The notes under the pieces: model-generated | The model's database searches: none | Told to the model about the DNA's origin: nothing | Seen by the model: the letters and a program-made list of their open reading frames with translations, nothing else | Shown here: one piece after another, positions 47,450-60,600 of the stretch | How positions within the stretch are numbered: the first letter of the stretch is position 1 | How the letters are laid out: the number at the start of each line of letters is the position of its first letter | Program-made: the position numbers and the translations under genes | Source of the DNA: Isoperla grammatica | Lineage: Eukaryota; Arthropoda; Insecta; Plecoptera; Perlodidae | Assembly (NCBI GenBank): GCA_945910005.1 | Contig: OX246741.1 | Span: forward strand, 45,185,740-45,249,739 | DNA length: 64,000 nt | Direction: 5' to 3'

Positions 47450-48195
47450 CGAGCGAAGCGAGCGTTTCCACTAGACTCTTATGGCACTTCGTTCTGTTTT
47501 TTTTTTGTTTGTTTGTTTTTTTTTGTTTTTTTTTGTTTTTTATGTCCGTCGATAGCGGTCGAACGGAAAGTCCGATCAATTTGAAATTTGGACCATCCAC
47601 AAGCCTCGATGTGGATTGAAGGTGTATAGTTTTGAGGCAAAATCGTTCGAAAAGTTACAAAGTTACACCATAGTTACTGCAAAATATTTTTCTGAAACAA
47701 AATGGCGGCAAAATGTGAGATAGCCAGATTTTTTTACAGATTTTTCCGGTCACGAATATGTTAATGTAATGGCAATCTGATAAGTATTGGCAAAGTTACA
47801 CGAAAGTTACTCGAAAACATTTTTCTAAAACGCAGTAACGGCAAAATGTGAGGTGGCTTTCTTATAGTAAATTTTTGTCCGGTCACGAATATACTAATGT
47901 TAACGCGATCCGATACGTATTAGAGGCGGAAATTACATTTCTCTTGCTGTCAATAAGTGTTAGTAACGGTGGCGGACCGTGTTGAAAACATGACCACGAA
48001 AATTCTTAGCAACGCACATTGCACTGCATCCAACAATGTCGGGAAGTATAATAGCTATGGAAATTAGAAACATTTTTGCAATGCGCATTCTTGAATTGTT
48101 GTTAATTGTTGTTTGTATTAGCATTGAAATCTTTTCGCCAGAAAGTTCGTAGATATGGACGCGCTCGCTTATCAACGCGTCAAACAGAGCGTTTT
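47450..48195 (-). repeat. Diverged third member of the 750-bp dispersed repeat
   Basis: Read on the minus strand it begins CTAGGAAAACGCTCTG and GACGCGTTGATAAGCGAGCG, then later TTCAAGAATGCGCATTG and GGATGGTC. It matches the order at about 34000-34770 and 56035-56800. A TAATAATAA run directly abuts its start at 48195-48222. Non-autonomous transposon or SINE-like; class unknown. Confidence 0.55.
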
Positions 48196-48290
48196 CCTAG
48201 TAATAATAATAATAATAATAAAATAGTCTTCATTTTTAACTTGGCGAAGCTTAGGGCCATAAGGCCTTTTCTTCTGCTTGACCAAGCATG

Positions 48291-48505
48291 TCAGGATACA
48301 TTCATAGGCTAAAATTAGCATGATTCATTTTAAATTTTCTGAAACTAACTTAAATCTAATATAATAGTTAAACGAAGTATACGTGTGTATTTTAGATGTA
48401 TAGGATACATTCATAGGCTAAAATTAGCACGATACATTTTAAACTTTCTAAACCTAACTTAAATCTAATATAATAGTAAAACGAAATAAACATGTGTGTT
48501 TAAGA
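48291..48505. repeat. Tandem duplication, two units of about 108 bp
   Basis: AGGATACATTCATAGGCTAA recurs at about 48294 and 48402. The following sequence is repeated with few changes. No coding capacity. Confidence 0.85.
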
Positions 48506-48764
48506 AACATTATACCAAAAGAAGACATTCTGTTTTTGTTAATAAATTTAGTTAATTAATTAAGACATTATATATTTGTTAATTAAGACAATGCCAACAA
48601 TATTTGAACATAGAATAATGATTGATGAATAATAATTGTACATTATATAAAAAATGAGGGTAAACACACTGCACAACACATCGACATAAACACATTACAA
48701 AACACACTTTATGTAGTGATACGTGGAGATACGTGGAGTTTACTGATCGTCGACATATTTTTAT

Positions 48765-49530
48765 TTACACGGAAGCATTGAGGAAATACGAATGACACTT
48801 TTGCTTGAAAATCAGTGAAGACTTAACGACCCTAATGGTTGGGGGAAGAAGATTCCATGCTCGAGCTATGGATACGAGAAATGAGTTACTATGTAGAGTC
48901 GTGTTATGTTTTGGAATTTGCAAAGTCAAGGATGATTGTGAACGAGTGTTGTTATCATGATTGCTATTTGGAAGCTTAACACAGTTGTCAAGATAACTTG
49001 GAGCAGCGTTGTTGATGATTTTGTGTAGGAGAGAGAGTGAATTACAGAGACGGCGTTTTTCGAAGGTAAGCCAAGACATTTGGGCTTGGTATGGAGATAC
49101 GTGATCGTAACATTTTAGTTTGAATATAAATTTTAAGCATGCGTTTTGCTTTTCTGCAGTTTGTTGGATGTTGGTTGTCTGAGATTTGTGTTGTACGACA
49201 CATCGCAATAACCAATCATGGAGAAAATCAGAGACTGCACAAGCATGACTTTAATTTTGGTGGGTAAAAAGTTACGTACCCTCTTCAACGAATGCATTGC
49301 ATTAACCGATTTTTGACATATGTATGAAACATGATCCGACCATGACAAGCATTCATCCATAATAAGCCCGAGGTTCTTAACTGACCTGGAATAGCTTATC
49401 AGCTCTCCGTTTACTACAAGTTGGGGAATTTTACCTTGTTTATTTTGGAAAGAGACATTTTGGAGCCAAATATTATAGCTTTAGACATTGTGGGATTGAT
49501 ATTTAGGCCATCTAGATTAATACTAGGGAC
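48765..49530 (-). pseudogene. Non-LTR retrotransposon fragment, C-terminal end of RT ORF (CR1/L2/jockey type)
   Basis: The minus-strand translation shows the conserved region after the RT palm: KNLGLIMDECLSWSDHV, then SLIFSMIGYCDVSY, then in a shifted frame DHVSPYQAQMSWL, RRLCNSL and, near the end, RAWNLLPPTIR. This order is typical of the C-terminus of CR1/L2/jockey ORF2. One frameshift lies near 49150-49170 and the RT catalytic motifs are absent, so it is a 5'-truncated dead copy. The frame closes at 48765. Confidence 0.8.
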
Positions 49531-49599
49531 CAAAGAAAAATTAACACTATAAAGAATAAAAGAAAATTAATTATGATTAAATGTGATAAAAGTTCGTCT

Positions 49600-49721
49600 A
49601 GATATAAAATAATAATAATAATAATAATAACAATAATATTAATACTAATAATAATAATAATAATAATTATAACAATTATTATTATTATTATTATTATTAT
49701 TAAAATAATAATAATAAGAAA

Positions 49722-49752
<31 letters not shown>

Positions 49753-49792
49753 TAAAAATAATAAAAAATAATAATAATAATAAAAAAAATAA

Positions 49793-49823
<31 letters not shown>

Positions 49824-49871
49824 AATTATAATAATAATAATAATAATAATAAAAATAATAATAATAATAAC

Positions 49872-49953
<82 letters not shown>
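49600..49953. repeat. (AAT)n microsatellite, imperfect
   Basis: Long AAT run with AAC, AAA and ATT interruptions. It directly abuts the 5' truncation point of the R2/R4-type fragment. Confidence 0.97.
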
Positions 49954-49955
<2 letters not shown>

Positions 49956-51174
49956 CTAATTTCTGCATACAAGAAACGAATAGGATCCATTTTAAAAACA
50001 CAACTATATGGTAAAAACAAGATCAAAGCAATTAACACTTATGCTATACCGGTACTTACATATTCATTTGGAATTATTAACTGGACACAGACAGAACTTC
50101 ATGCCCTAGAAATGCTCACCCGCACAACATTCACCAAATACAGAAGTCATCACCCTAAGTCAGCAATAGAACGAGTGACTCTACCTAGAGAAAAAGGGGG
50201 AAGATGCTTGATTGATTTAAACAATTTATATTATAAACAAATTGAAATTCTAAGAAAGTACTTTTATACAAAATGCCCACATTCACAACTTCATAGAGCT
50301 ATAGTATCGGCAGACAAGTCGCTTTCTCCCCTCAATTTAAATGATGGAAATTTAAACTTGCTTCAAAAACTAAATTCTGACACAGCAAAAGAGATCAGAA
50401 TATCAGAAAAGACGTTACATAGCAGACATTACAAAGAACTTCTTAAGAAAGCGTCGATAGGGTAGCATCGAACAAATGGTTAACGTCCGGGGACATTTTC
50501 AGCGAAACAGAGGGATTTATGATCGCTATTCAAAATAAAGTAATCAAGACTAACAATTACAAAAAATACATACTGAAAGACGTCACAGTGGAAGATAAAT
50601 GTAGAAAATGTAATATGAACGGCGAAACAATTGAACATATCGTATCTGGGTGCAAAATGCTTTGTCAAACAGATTATCTTCATAGGCATAACCAAGTTGC
50701 AAACATTGTACATCAAAAATTAGCCATGAAGTATAAACTTATATAAACACAACCACTGCGTATTACAAATACAAGCCTGAAAAGGTATTAGATAGTAAAG
50801 ACTACAAATTATATTACGACCGGGCAGTTATACCAGACCAAACCATACATCACAATAGACCGGATATTATATTTATTGACAAGAAGAAACAAGAAACGAT
50901 TTTAGTTGATGTTGCCGTCCCTTTATGCCATAATGTAGAGACAACTTGGCGGGAAAAGATAAACAGATATAAGGAATTATCTATCGAAATAAAAAGGTTG
51001 TGGAAGCAGAATAATGTAACTGTTATACCGTTAATTATATCAGCAAATGGCATTGTTCCATGTAAACTCCATGACAGTATTCAGCTAATTGGTCTCCAAC
51101 CGAACATATACATCGAGATGCAAAAAGCAATTATTTTGAACACGTGTAGAATAGTGCGAAAATTTTTTAACTAA
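49954..51174 (+). pseudogene. Non-LTR retrotransposon fragment with restriction-like endonuclease (R2/R4 type)
   Basis: It starts inside the reading frame (AYKKRIGSILKTQLYG), then LPREKGGRCLIDLNNL. A CCHC zinc-knuckle-like CRKCNMNGETIEHIVSGC (about 50604-50670) with RHNQVA follows, then the restriction-like endonuclease core NRPDIIFID (about 50863-50880) and VDVAVP (about 50905-50922). This C-terminal order defines the R2/R4-like non-LTR clades. Frameshifts near 50455 and 50745 break the frame, and the RT palm is missing. The frame closes at 51172-51174, with an (AAT)n tail at about 51441-51461. Confidence 0.82.
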
Positions 51175-51610
51175 GAAGAATGAAGACTTCAAGAAGTTCT
51201 CCATCCCGATGGTGGTTTTTGTGGTTTCCACCGTACAAAGAGCGAATGCTGGGATGAGTACAAATCGGCCAAAACCGTACATAGCATCAACAGTTCGGTT
51301 TGGAAAAAATAATGTGGACAATGATATATTAAGTAGTTCTAAGTAGATTTTAATAAGGTAAACACATGAAAATACTTGACGTTTGTGTCCGTACAACATG
51401 TTTATGCCGGTTTTGACCGAGTTTGTATGTATTGCAACAATAAAATAATAATAATAATAAAGTATAATCTAATTTAATAATCTGTTATCTCGTAGTATAA
51501 CGAGTCAATAAGTTATAAGCTATAAGTAGGTATAAGCTATAAGTAGGAGAATTGGGATATTTGATTGGATTGTAAAGACGTGTACGGGCAAGAATTATAT
51601 CCTATACGCA
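51175..51610. other. 3' untranslated tail of the R2/R4-type fragment, then no gene
   Basis: The region up to about 51461 is probably the retroelement 3' untranslated region, ending in ATAAAATAATAATAATAATAA. After that nothing is recognised. Confidence 0.45.
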
Positions 51611-52625
51611 ATTGTGATTTGTTTAGATAGTTGATATGGAGTTTTTTTTTATAGTTAATAGCATATAAAAAAACATTTCCATAGCAACAAATCGTGTACT
51701 TAAATTGACAATTACTGTGCGCACGTCAATTTCACTTACGGGTCCTCCACGAAGGCTGTATACGTTGTTTTACATATTCAAATACAAAATTATTATAAGT
51801 TCATTTCTCCCATCGAATATTTTCAATACACTTTGCTTCACCGGGCATCTTCAATGAGGAAACGTCCAAGTAAATAATTCGACCATGTTAAACATAAAGA
51901 GATCTGCACACAAGTATACTTGAACTTATATAACATATTATATTAAACTTTTCCTTTATTGATCTGAGCTTATTCCACAATGGAATTTTGTACCCTTTTA
52001 ATGACTCATTCCTTACATACATCCCTAGATTCAATGCACAGTGAAGTTATGCATATGTGTATATATTGTAAACCTCATATTAAGGTTAACGTGCAGTTCA
52101 TTTTAAAGTTCATTAAAATCCCAAACATCAGGACCTGGATCACAGAGATGCCTAACTCTAAAATGTCCTAAGTTAGGCATGTTCTAGCTTGAGAAATCAA
52201 GATAAATCATCTCTGAGTATTACTACGCATTCACAAATAAAATGTCATTAGCTAAATTGTTGACATCTTACTATATTTTATTTTCATGTCACTTCATAAC
52301 GACATATGTGTGATTTATCACTTATATCTGCCTAAACTGAACTTTGTGAATCTGGGCCCTGCTTAGTACAGTGTGTGTATTGTTGCCGAAACATAACATA
52401 GTGTAGGATATTAAATACGTACATAACCACTGAACATCGGATCGTTCGTTTCATACTGGTTGTAAGTTGCATCAACCTATTCCAATTTTTTTTCAATTGT
52501 TTTAACACTATCGCCTGAAGAAAATATATATTTTTTTGATAAAATAAAACAGGGATGTTGTTTTAAGCGAGTCATAAATACAAGGAATACGTTTTACATC
52601 TTCATCGTTATCTAAATATTACAGC

Positions 52626-53457
52626 GAGTATTCACGTGACGTCACAGCGGCCATGTTGATGGGCATCTATTATTTCAAGTTTCAACATCTTTGGGAATGT
52701 TGTTAACATTTAAGCTGTCAATAGAAGAAGAATATGTTTACGGGAAACATGAGATTTTAACACGTATAGCAAAAGATGAAGATTAAGAAAATGTAAATTT
52801 TGTGCGATTGTAATGGATTAAAATTGTTTAAAATGGCATATAATATTACTTTTTGTATCCTTTGTCGGGGGATATAGGTGCTACAATTCTCATGTTTCTC
52901 ATGTTAAGCATGTTCGTCTCCTATTGACAGCTCAAAAGCCAACACACTATCATATTCATAGATTTAGAAATGTCATCCAAATTAAATTGAAACGAAACCT
53001 ATACAACATGTCAAAGAAATGCTATAAATGTCACCTTTCACAAAATTTTCATCCTTTTGTTTTTTCTTATACTTTAATCTGTTAATCGGAGACGAAAAAT
53101 GGCGCCCTGAAGAAGCCACCATGCTTTTTATATGTAATGTTTCTTGAAAACATGGTAACCAATCCGAGATTAGTAAAACGGCCGATTAAGAAGTTTAATG
53201 AATTCAAACTTAAAACACATATTTCACGTTTAAGTATATCGAACCCTTAACCGGTAACAATATCAACGCAAGTATCTAATTTGTCCTCGTCTCTAATCAC
53301 ATCAGTGTCGACGTAAAGTAATCGAATCCACTTCAGCAAAATAGAATCTAATTCCAGAACACGGTCAAGCTGGACAATGACTGGATAAACCGTTCTCCCT
53401 CATTAGCTCCAGGACAAATTACGATACTAATTTCCGACCTGGCTTTCGGGTCCTCCC
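52626..53457 (+). repeat. Leader of copy 2 with CRE/E-box cluster
   Basis: It keeps E-box CACGTG (52633-52638) overlapping CRE TGACGTCA (52637-52644) and GCGGCCATGTTG, as in copy 1 at 29107. No long frame is present. Confidence 0.5.
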
Positions 53458-55189
53458 GTGACGTCACGCGTGGTTCGTACACACGATCTGTTGCAACTGG
53501 TCCCGTGACGTCACGCGTGGTTCGTACACACGATCTGTTGCAACTGGTCTCGTGACGTCACGCGTGGTTCGTACACACGATCTGTTGCAACTGGTCCCGT
53601 GACGTCACGCGTGGTTCGTACACACGATCTGTTGCAACTGGTCCCATGACGTCTCGCGTGGTTCGTACACACGATCTGTTGCAACTGGTGCCATGACGTC
53701 TCGCGTGGTTCGTACACACGATCTGTTGCAACTGGTGCCATGACGTCACGCGTGGTTCGTACACACGATCTGTTGCAACTGGTCCCATGACGTCTCGCGT
53801 GGTTCGTACACACGATCTGTTGCAACTGGTGCCATGACGTCTCGCGTGGTTCGTACACACGATCTGTTGCAACTGGTGCCATGACGTCACGCGTGGTTCG
53901 TACACACGATCTGTTGCAACTGGTCCCGTGACGTCACGCGTGGTTCGTACACACGATCTGTTGCAACTGGTCTCGTGACGTCACGCGTGGTTCGTACACA
54001 CGATCTGTTGCAACTGGTCCCGTGACGTCACGCGTGGTTCGTACACACGATCTGTTGCAACTGGTCCCATGACGTCTCGCGTGGTTCGTACACACGATCT
54101 GTTGCAACTGGTGCCATGACGTCACGCGTGGTTCGTACACACGATCTGTTGCAACTAGTCCCGTGACGTCACGCGTGGTTCGTATAAACGATCTGTTGCA
54201 ACTGGTCTCGTGACGTCACGCGTGGTTCGTACACACGATCTGTTGCAACTGATCCCATGAGGTCACGCGTGGTTCGTACACACGATCTGTTGCAACTGGT
54301 CCCGTGAGGTCACGCGTGGTTCGTACACACGATCTGTAGCAACTGATCCCATGACGTACGCGTGGTTCGTACACACGATCTGTTGCAACTGGTCTCGTGA
54401 CGCACGCGTGGTTCGTACACACGATCTGTTGCAACTGGTCTCGTGTTGTCACGCGTGGTTCGTAAACACGATCTGTTGCAACTGGTCTCGTGTTGTCACG
54501 CGTGGTTCGTACACACGATCTGTTGCAACTGGTCTCGTGTTGTCACGCGTGGTTCGTACACACGATCTGTTGCAACTGGTCTCGTGACGTCACGCGTGGT
54601 TCGTACACACGATCTGTTGCAACTGGTCTCGTGTTGTCACGCGTGGTTCGTACACACGATCTGTTGCAACTGGTCTCGTGACGTCACGCGTGGTTCGTAC
54701 ACACGATCTGTTGTAACTGGTCTCGTGACGTCACGCGTGGTTCGTACACACGATCTGTTGCAACTGGTCCCATGACGTCACGCGTGGTTCGTACACACGA
54801 TCTGTTGCAACTGGTCTCGTGACGTCACGCGTGGTTCGTACACACGATCTGTTGCAACTGGTCCCGTGACGTCACGCGTGGTTCGTACACACGATCTGTT
54901 GCAACTGGTCCCGTGACGTCACGCGTGGTTCGTACACACGATCTGTTGCAACTGGTCCCGTGACGTCACGCGTGGTTCGTACACACGATCTGTTGCAACT
55001 GGTCTCGTGACGTCACGCGTGGTTCGTACACACGATCTGTTGCAACTGGTCTCGTGACGTCACGCGTGGTTCGTACACACGATCTGTTGCAACTGGTCTC
55101 GTGACGTCTCGCGTGGTTCGTACACACGATCTGTTGCAACTGGTTTTGTGACGTCACGCGTGGTTCGTACACACGATCTGTTGCCACTG
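53458..55189 (+). repeat. 47-bp minisatellite array, about 37 units (copy 2)
   Basis: Same 47-bp unit as at 29949-31965, with its own variant clusters: GGTGCCATGACGTC and TGACGTCTCGCG in the first third, TGTTGTCACGCG in the middle. Variant order does not match copy 1, so the arrays have turned over independently. Confidence 0.97.
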
Positions 55190-57670
55190 ATCAATACGGA
55201 CCTGAATATTGTTTTTTAGTAAGGCAAAGGAACGTCTCAGACAATATCATGTTCTTACAAGCATTACAAAGACAGCAGTTTTGCCAAATTAATTGAGATT
55301 TGCCTATCTATATACTCTGATCAGTGCGGCTAAAGCCAACGGTTTAGCCGCGGTCGCCAACTTAGTTCTCATACGAACACTGAAACTGAGCCACCTCGGG
55401 CTAGGTCAGAAGGTGGATGGGTGACCACTTTCCCCTGAAACACTAGTTACTGTTGGTTAGAGCAGATTGGAATGTTCGATAGCTTGTGTAACATCTTTGT
55501 TCTTCTTGTCAACTGCTCGGCAGTCCAGGTTGGTGGAGGAACCTATATGACTGGTCAAAGTTACACCGTCCGTTCGGATGGGACCTAAAGCCGAAGGTCC
55601 CCTTGTTACTTTTCGAAAGGAAAAGCTACGTGTCTGTCGGCATTAGACTTCCCCTCTTCCCTTCTTCGTTATTACTCATCAGTCATTAGGCTTAAGTGGG
55701 GCATTGTGTCATACACTGGCCTTTATTTCAAAAACAAAAAAATAAGTGTGGAGTTTGGGAGGAATGGCATATTACTAAATAGTAGGTCGGCTCAATATAG
55801 TCAAATATATATATATAAGTGCGCGAATATTTTATTTAGCGAAAGCGTAGCCAATATTTCACTGAACAGTACAGTAATGGCATGGTAGGGCCTTAGATTG
55901 AAGAGCGCACTTAACCTGAAAATGAGCAAATAATCAAACCGACAATCTCCCGAATTAGTATCGTATTCTAGCACAGCTACCCACCAAAGCGGCAAAGGTC
56001 CAGATTTATTGGATTTAAATAAATAAACTAGAAAAAAGCTCTGAGTGACGCGTTGATAAGCGAGCGCGTACGTCCACGTCTACTCTGGCTAGAAGTTTCA
56101 CAACCACCGCCATATTTTAAGAATGTGCATCGACCAGTGCACAGCCTTCCAAGAACCTATTGTGCTGGTCTATTCCCAAAGAGCTTTGTTCTCGTTGCCA
56201 TGGTTTCTTTCATTTATTGCGATAAGTATTAATGCCACGTGTACATCGGGTCGAGATAAAATCAACATATTTGTGACTGAACGAAAATGTGCACAACATT
56301 TCTATCCAACAGCATTTTGTTAAAAAAAAAAAAAAACTGTTTATTAACTTTAATGTAAGTTCGTATACTGGCCGAAGTTATTTACAAAACTAATGGCGTT
56401 TAAAGTTGGTTTGCACACTTGTTCAAGATTAAAGGTTTTAAAAAAATCAAATCAAGTCAAAACCATCATGGCGTTTACACACTTTCTTAAGATTAAAGAT
56501 TAAAGGAAACCATAGCAAGGTTAGCTCGTATACCATAATTTCTTATCCCAGCCAATGATATGCGACGTTTTAAATCTGGCCAATGGTAGCGATTCTAAGA
56601 AAAATAGTTAGATAAATAAAACCATAAACCTTAAATCTTAAATAAGTGCCTAAACCGAGCTTAATCAACATCAATGCTTGTAGGTGGTCGAATTTCAACT
56701 TGACCGGACTTTCCGACCAACGGCTATCGACAGACGGAAAACAAAAATCCCACAGAAAGTGCCGTAAGAGTAAAATGGAGACGTTCGCTACTTGCGCTTG
56801 ATAATTTAGTATTCATTGTCTATATACTCAATTACAAAATAATAACTAATTTGTATGGAGTAAGTTATTATGCGTTTCCTTTGAATGACACCTCCGTCCA
56901 AACTCACCGTTTACTTTATTACAAATAAAATATAGTTTTAAGTTAACTTGGAAAGTCACATAGCCAAAGGCCGCACCGAGACTGGAAACCAGTTCCCTTG
57001 CATTGGTAGCAGCAACGGTTATTCGTATTTAGTAAAAACCTTCCATCTTTCTGTCCGAATAACTTCTATCTGCTTACACCAAATTATCTCACGTCGATCT
57101 ACCTCTCAAGCTAACATGTACTTGGTCACAATCTTCTGACATTCTTTCCACGAATGCAAACCGATTTAGTATCCGCCATTTTGTTAATGTATCTCTCTCA
57201 TTTTGTGAACAAACTCCATCTGAATAATACATCTGTGTACCCGCTAGGCCCGACGTGTGACCTCATATTGCTCCTAATTAGAACCTGATGGATCGGATGG
57301 TGGAATAAAATTACGAACGCAATTGAGATTGTAGGTGGATCTACCATTCGAAAACCTTGATGATTATCTGTTAAAAGTGATTTAAAATGGTTAAACAGTA
57401 AACCAAAATAAAAGTCCCCCACTGACGATAGGTTATGTGACTGAGTGGGTAGACTCTAAATATGTATTTATATAAATTAATTTATTATAATTTTGAATGT
57501 TTCCTTGTTAAAATAAATATCTCAGTTATTCAAAGTTAGTTATTTAACTCTTGTAACGTGCTGTTTCAACGCACCATTTGCAATTAAATATGTAGGCGAT
57601 GATATTTTGGATACTTTTGGGGAATTTTAGAGAATTTTAAATCAATTTCAACCGACAGAAATTTTTTGTT
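55190..57670 (+). repeat. Conserved unique part of copy 2
   Basis: It matches 31966-32564 and 33841-35697 of copy 1. It contains only about one 106-bp-type unit (about 55765-55880, with a TATATATATATA interruption) and a second 750-bp repeat member at about 56035-56800. The tRNA-like T-arm seen in copy 1 is degenerate here. No credible gene. Confidence 0.65.
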
Positions 57671-60600
57671 CATAACGTAGGTGAGCATACAGCCTTAAGG
57701 TCATGGTAGGCCTACACATAACGTAGGTGGGCATACAGCCTTAAGGTCAGGCCTACTCATAGCGTAGGTGGACATACAGCCTTATGGTCATGGTAGGCCT
57801 ACTCATAACGTAGGTGGGCATACCGCCTTAAGGTCATGGTAGGCCTACTCATAACGTAGGTGGGCATACAGCCTTAAGGTCATGGTAGGCCTACTCATAA
57901 CGTTGGTGGACATACAGCCTTAAGGTCATGGTAGGCCTACTCATAACGTAAGTAAGCATACAGTCTTAAAGTCATGGTAGGCCTCCTCATAACGTAGGTG
58001 GACATACAGCCTTAAGATCATGGTAGGCCTACTCATAACGTAGGTGGGCATACAGCCTTAAGATCATGGTAGGCCTACTCATAACGTAGGTGGACATACA
58101 GCCTTAAGGTCATGGTAGGCCTACTCATAACGTAGGTGGGCATACAGCCTTAAGGTCGTGGTAGGCCTACTCAAAACGTAGGTGGACATACAGCCTTAAG
58201 GTCATGGTAGGCCTACTCATAACGTTGGTGGACATACAGCCTTAAGGTCATGGTAGGCCTACTCATAACGTAGGTGGACATACAGCCTTAAGATCATGGT
58301 AGGCCTACTCATAACGTAGGTGGGCATACAGCCTTAAGATCATGGTAGGCCTACTCATAACGTAAATGGACATACAGCCTTAAGGTCATGGTAGGCCTAC
58401 TCATAACGTAGGTGGGCATACAGCCTTAAGGTCGTGAAAGGCCTACTCATAACGTAGGTGGACATACAGCCTTAAGATCATTTTAGGCCTACTCATAACG
58501 TAGGTAAACATACAGCCTTAAGGTCATGGTAGGCCTACTCATAGCGTAGGTGAACATACAGCCTTACGATCATGGTAGGTCGACTCATAACGTAGGTGGG
58601 CATACAGCCTTAAGGTCATGGTAGGCCTACTCATAACGTAGGTGGACATACAGCCTTAAGGTCATGGTAGGCCTAATCAAAACGTAGGTGGGCATACAGC
58701 CTTAAGGTCTTGGTAGGCCTTCTCATAACGTAGGTGGGCATACAGCCTTAAGGTCAGGCCTACTCATAACGTAGGTGGACATACAGCCTTAAGGTCATGG
58801 TAGGCCTACTCAAAGCGTAGGTGGACATACAGCCTTAAGGTCATGGTAGGCCTACTCAGAACGTAGGTGGACATACAGTTTTAAGGTCAGGCCTACTCAT
58901 AACGTAGGTGGACATACAGCCTTAAGGTCATGGTAGGCCTACTCATAACGTAGGTGGACATACAGCCTTAAAGTCATGGTAGGCCTACTCATAACGTAGG
59001 TGGACATACAGCCTTAAGGTCATGGTAGGCCTACTCATAACGTAGGTGGGCAAACAGCCTTAAGGTCAGGCCTACTCATAACGTAGGTGGACATACAGCC
59101 TGAAGGTCATGGTAGGCCTACTCATAACGTAGGTAGGCATACAGCCTTAAGGTCAGGCCTACTCATAACGTAGGTGGACATACAGCCTTAAGGTCATGGT
59201 AGGCCTACTCATAGCGTAGGTGAACATACAGCCTTACGGTCATGGTAGGTCGACTCATAACGTAGGTGGGCATACAGCCTTAAGGTCATGGTAGGCCTAC
59301 TCATAACGTAGGTGGGAATACATCCTTAAGGTCAGGCCTACTCAAAACGTAGGTGGGCATACAGCCTTAAGGTCAAGGTGCCTTCTCATAACGTAGGTGG
59401 GCATACAGCCTTAAGGTCATGGTAAGCCTACTCATAACGTAGGTGGGCATACAGCCTTAAGGTCATGGTAGGCCAACTCATAACGTTGGTGGGCATACAG
59501 CCTTACGGTCATGGTAGGCCTACTCATAGCGTAGGTGGACATACAGCCTTATGGTCATGGTAGGCCTACTCATAACGTAGGTGGGCATACCGCCTTAAGG
59601 TCGTGGTAGGCCTACTCATAACGTTGGTGGACATACAGCCTTAAGGTAATAGTAGGCCTACTCATAACGTAGGTAAGCATACAGCCTTAAAGTCATGGTA
59701 GGCCTCCTCATAACGTAGGTGGACATACAGCCTTAAGATCATGGTAGGCCTACTCATAACGTAGGTGGGCATACAGCTTTAAGATCATGGTAGGCCTACT
59801 CATAACGTAGGTGGACATACAGCCTTAAGGTCATGGTAGGCCTACTCATAACGTAGGTGGGCATACAGCCTTAAGGTCGTGGTAGGCCCACTCATAACGT
59901 AGGTGGACATACAGCCTTAAGGTCATGGTAGGCCTACTCATAACGTAGGTGGACATACAGCCTTAAGATCATGGTAGGCCTACTCATAACGTAGGTGGGC
60001 ATACAGCCTTAAGATCATGGTAGGCCTACCCATAACGTTAATGGACATACAGCCTTAAGGTCATGGTAGGCCTACTCATAACGTAGGTGGGCATACAGCC
60101 TTAAGGTCGTGGTAGGCCTACTCATAACGTAGGTGGACATACAGCCTTAAGATCATTTTAGGCCTACTCATAACGTAGGTAAACATACAGCCTTAAGGTC
60201 ATGGTAGGCCTACTCATAACGTAGGTGGGCATACAGCCTTATGGTCATGGTAGGCCTACTCATAACGTAGGTGGGCATACCGCCTTAAGGTGGTCGTGGT
60301 AGGCCTACTCATAACGTAGGTGGACAGACAGCCTTAAGGTCATGGTAGGCCTACTCATAACGTAGGTGGGCATACAGCCTTAAGGTCATGGTAGGCCTAC
60401 GCATAACGTAGGTGGGCATACAGCCTTAAGGTCATGGTAGGCCTACTCATAACCAAGGTGGACATACAGCCTTAAGGTCATGATAGGCCTACTAATAACG
60501 TAGGTTGGCATACAGCCTTAAGGTCATGGTAGGCCTACTCTTAACGTAGGTGGACATACAGCCTTAAGGTCATGGTAGGTCTACTCATAGCCTAGGTGGA

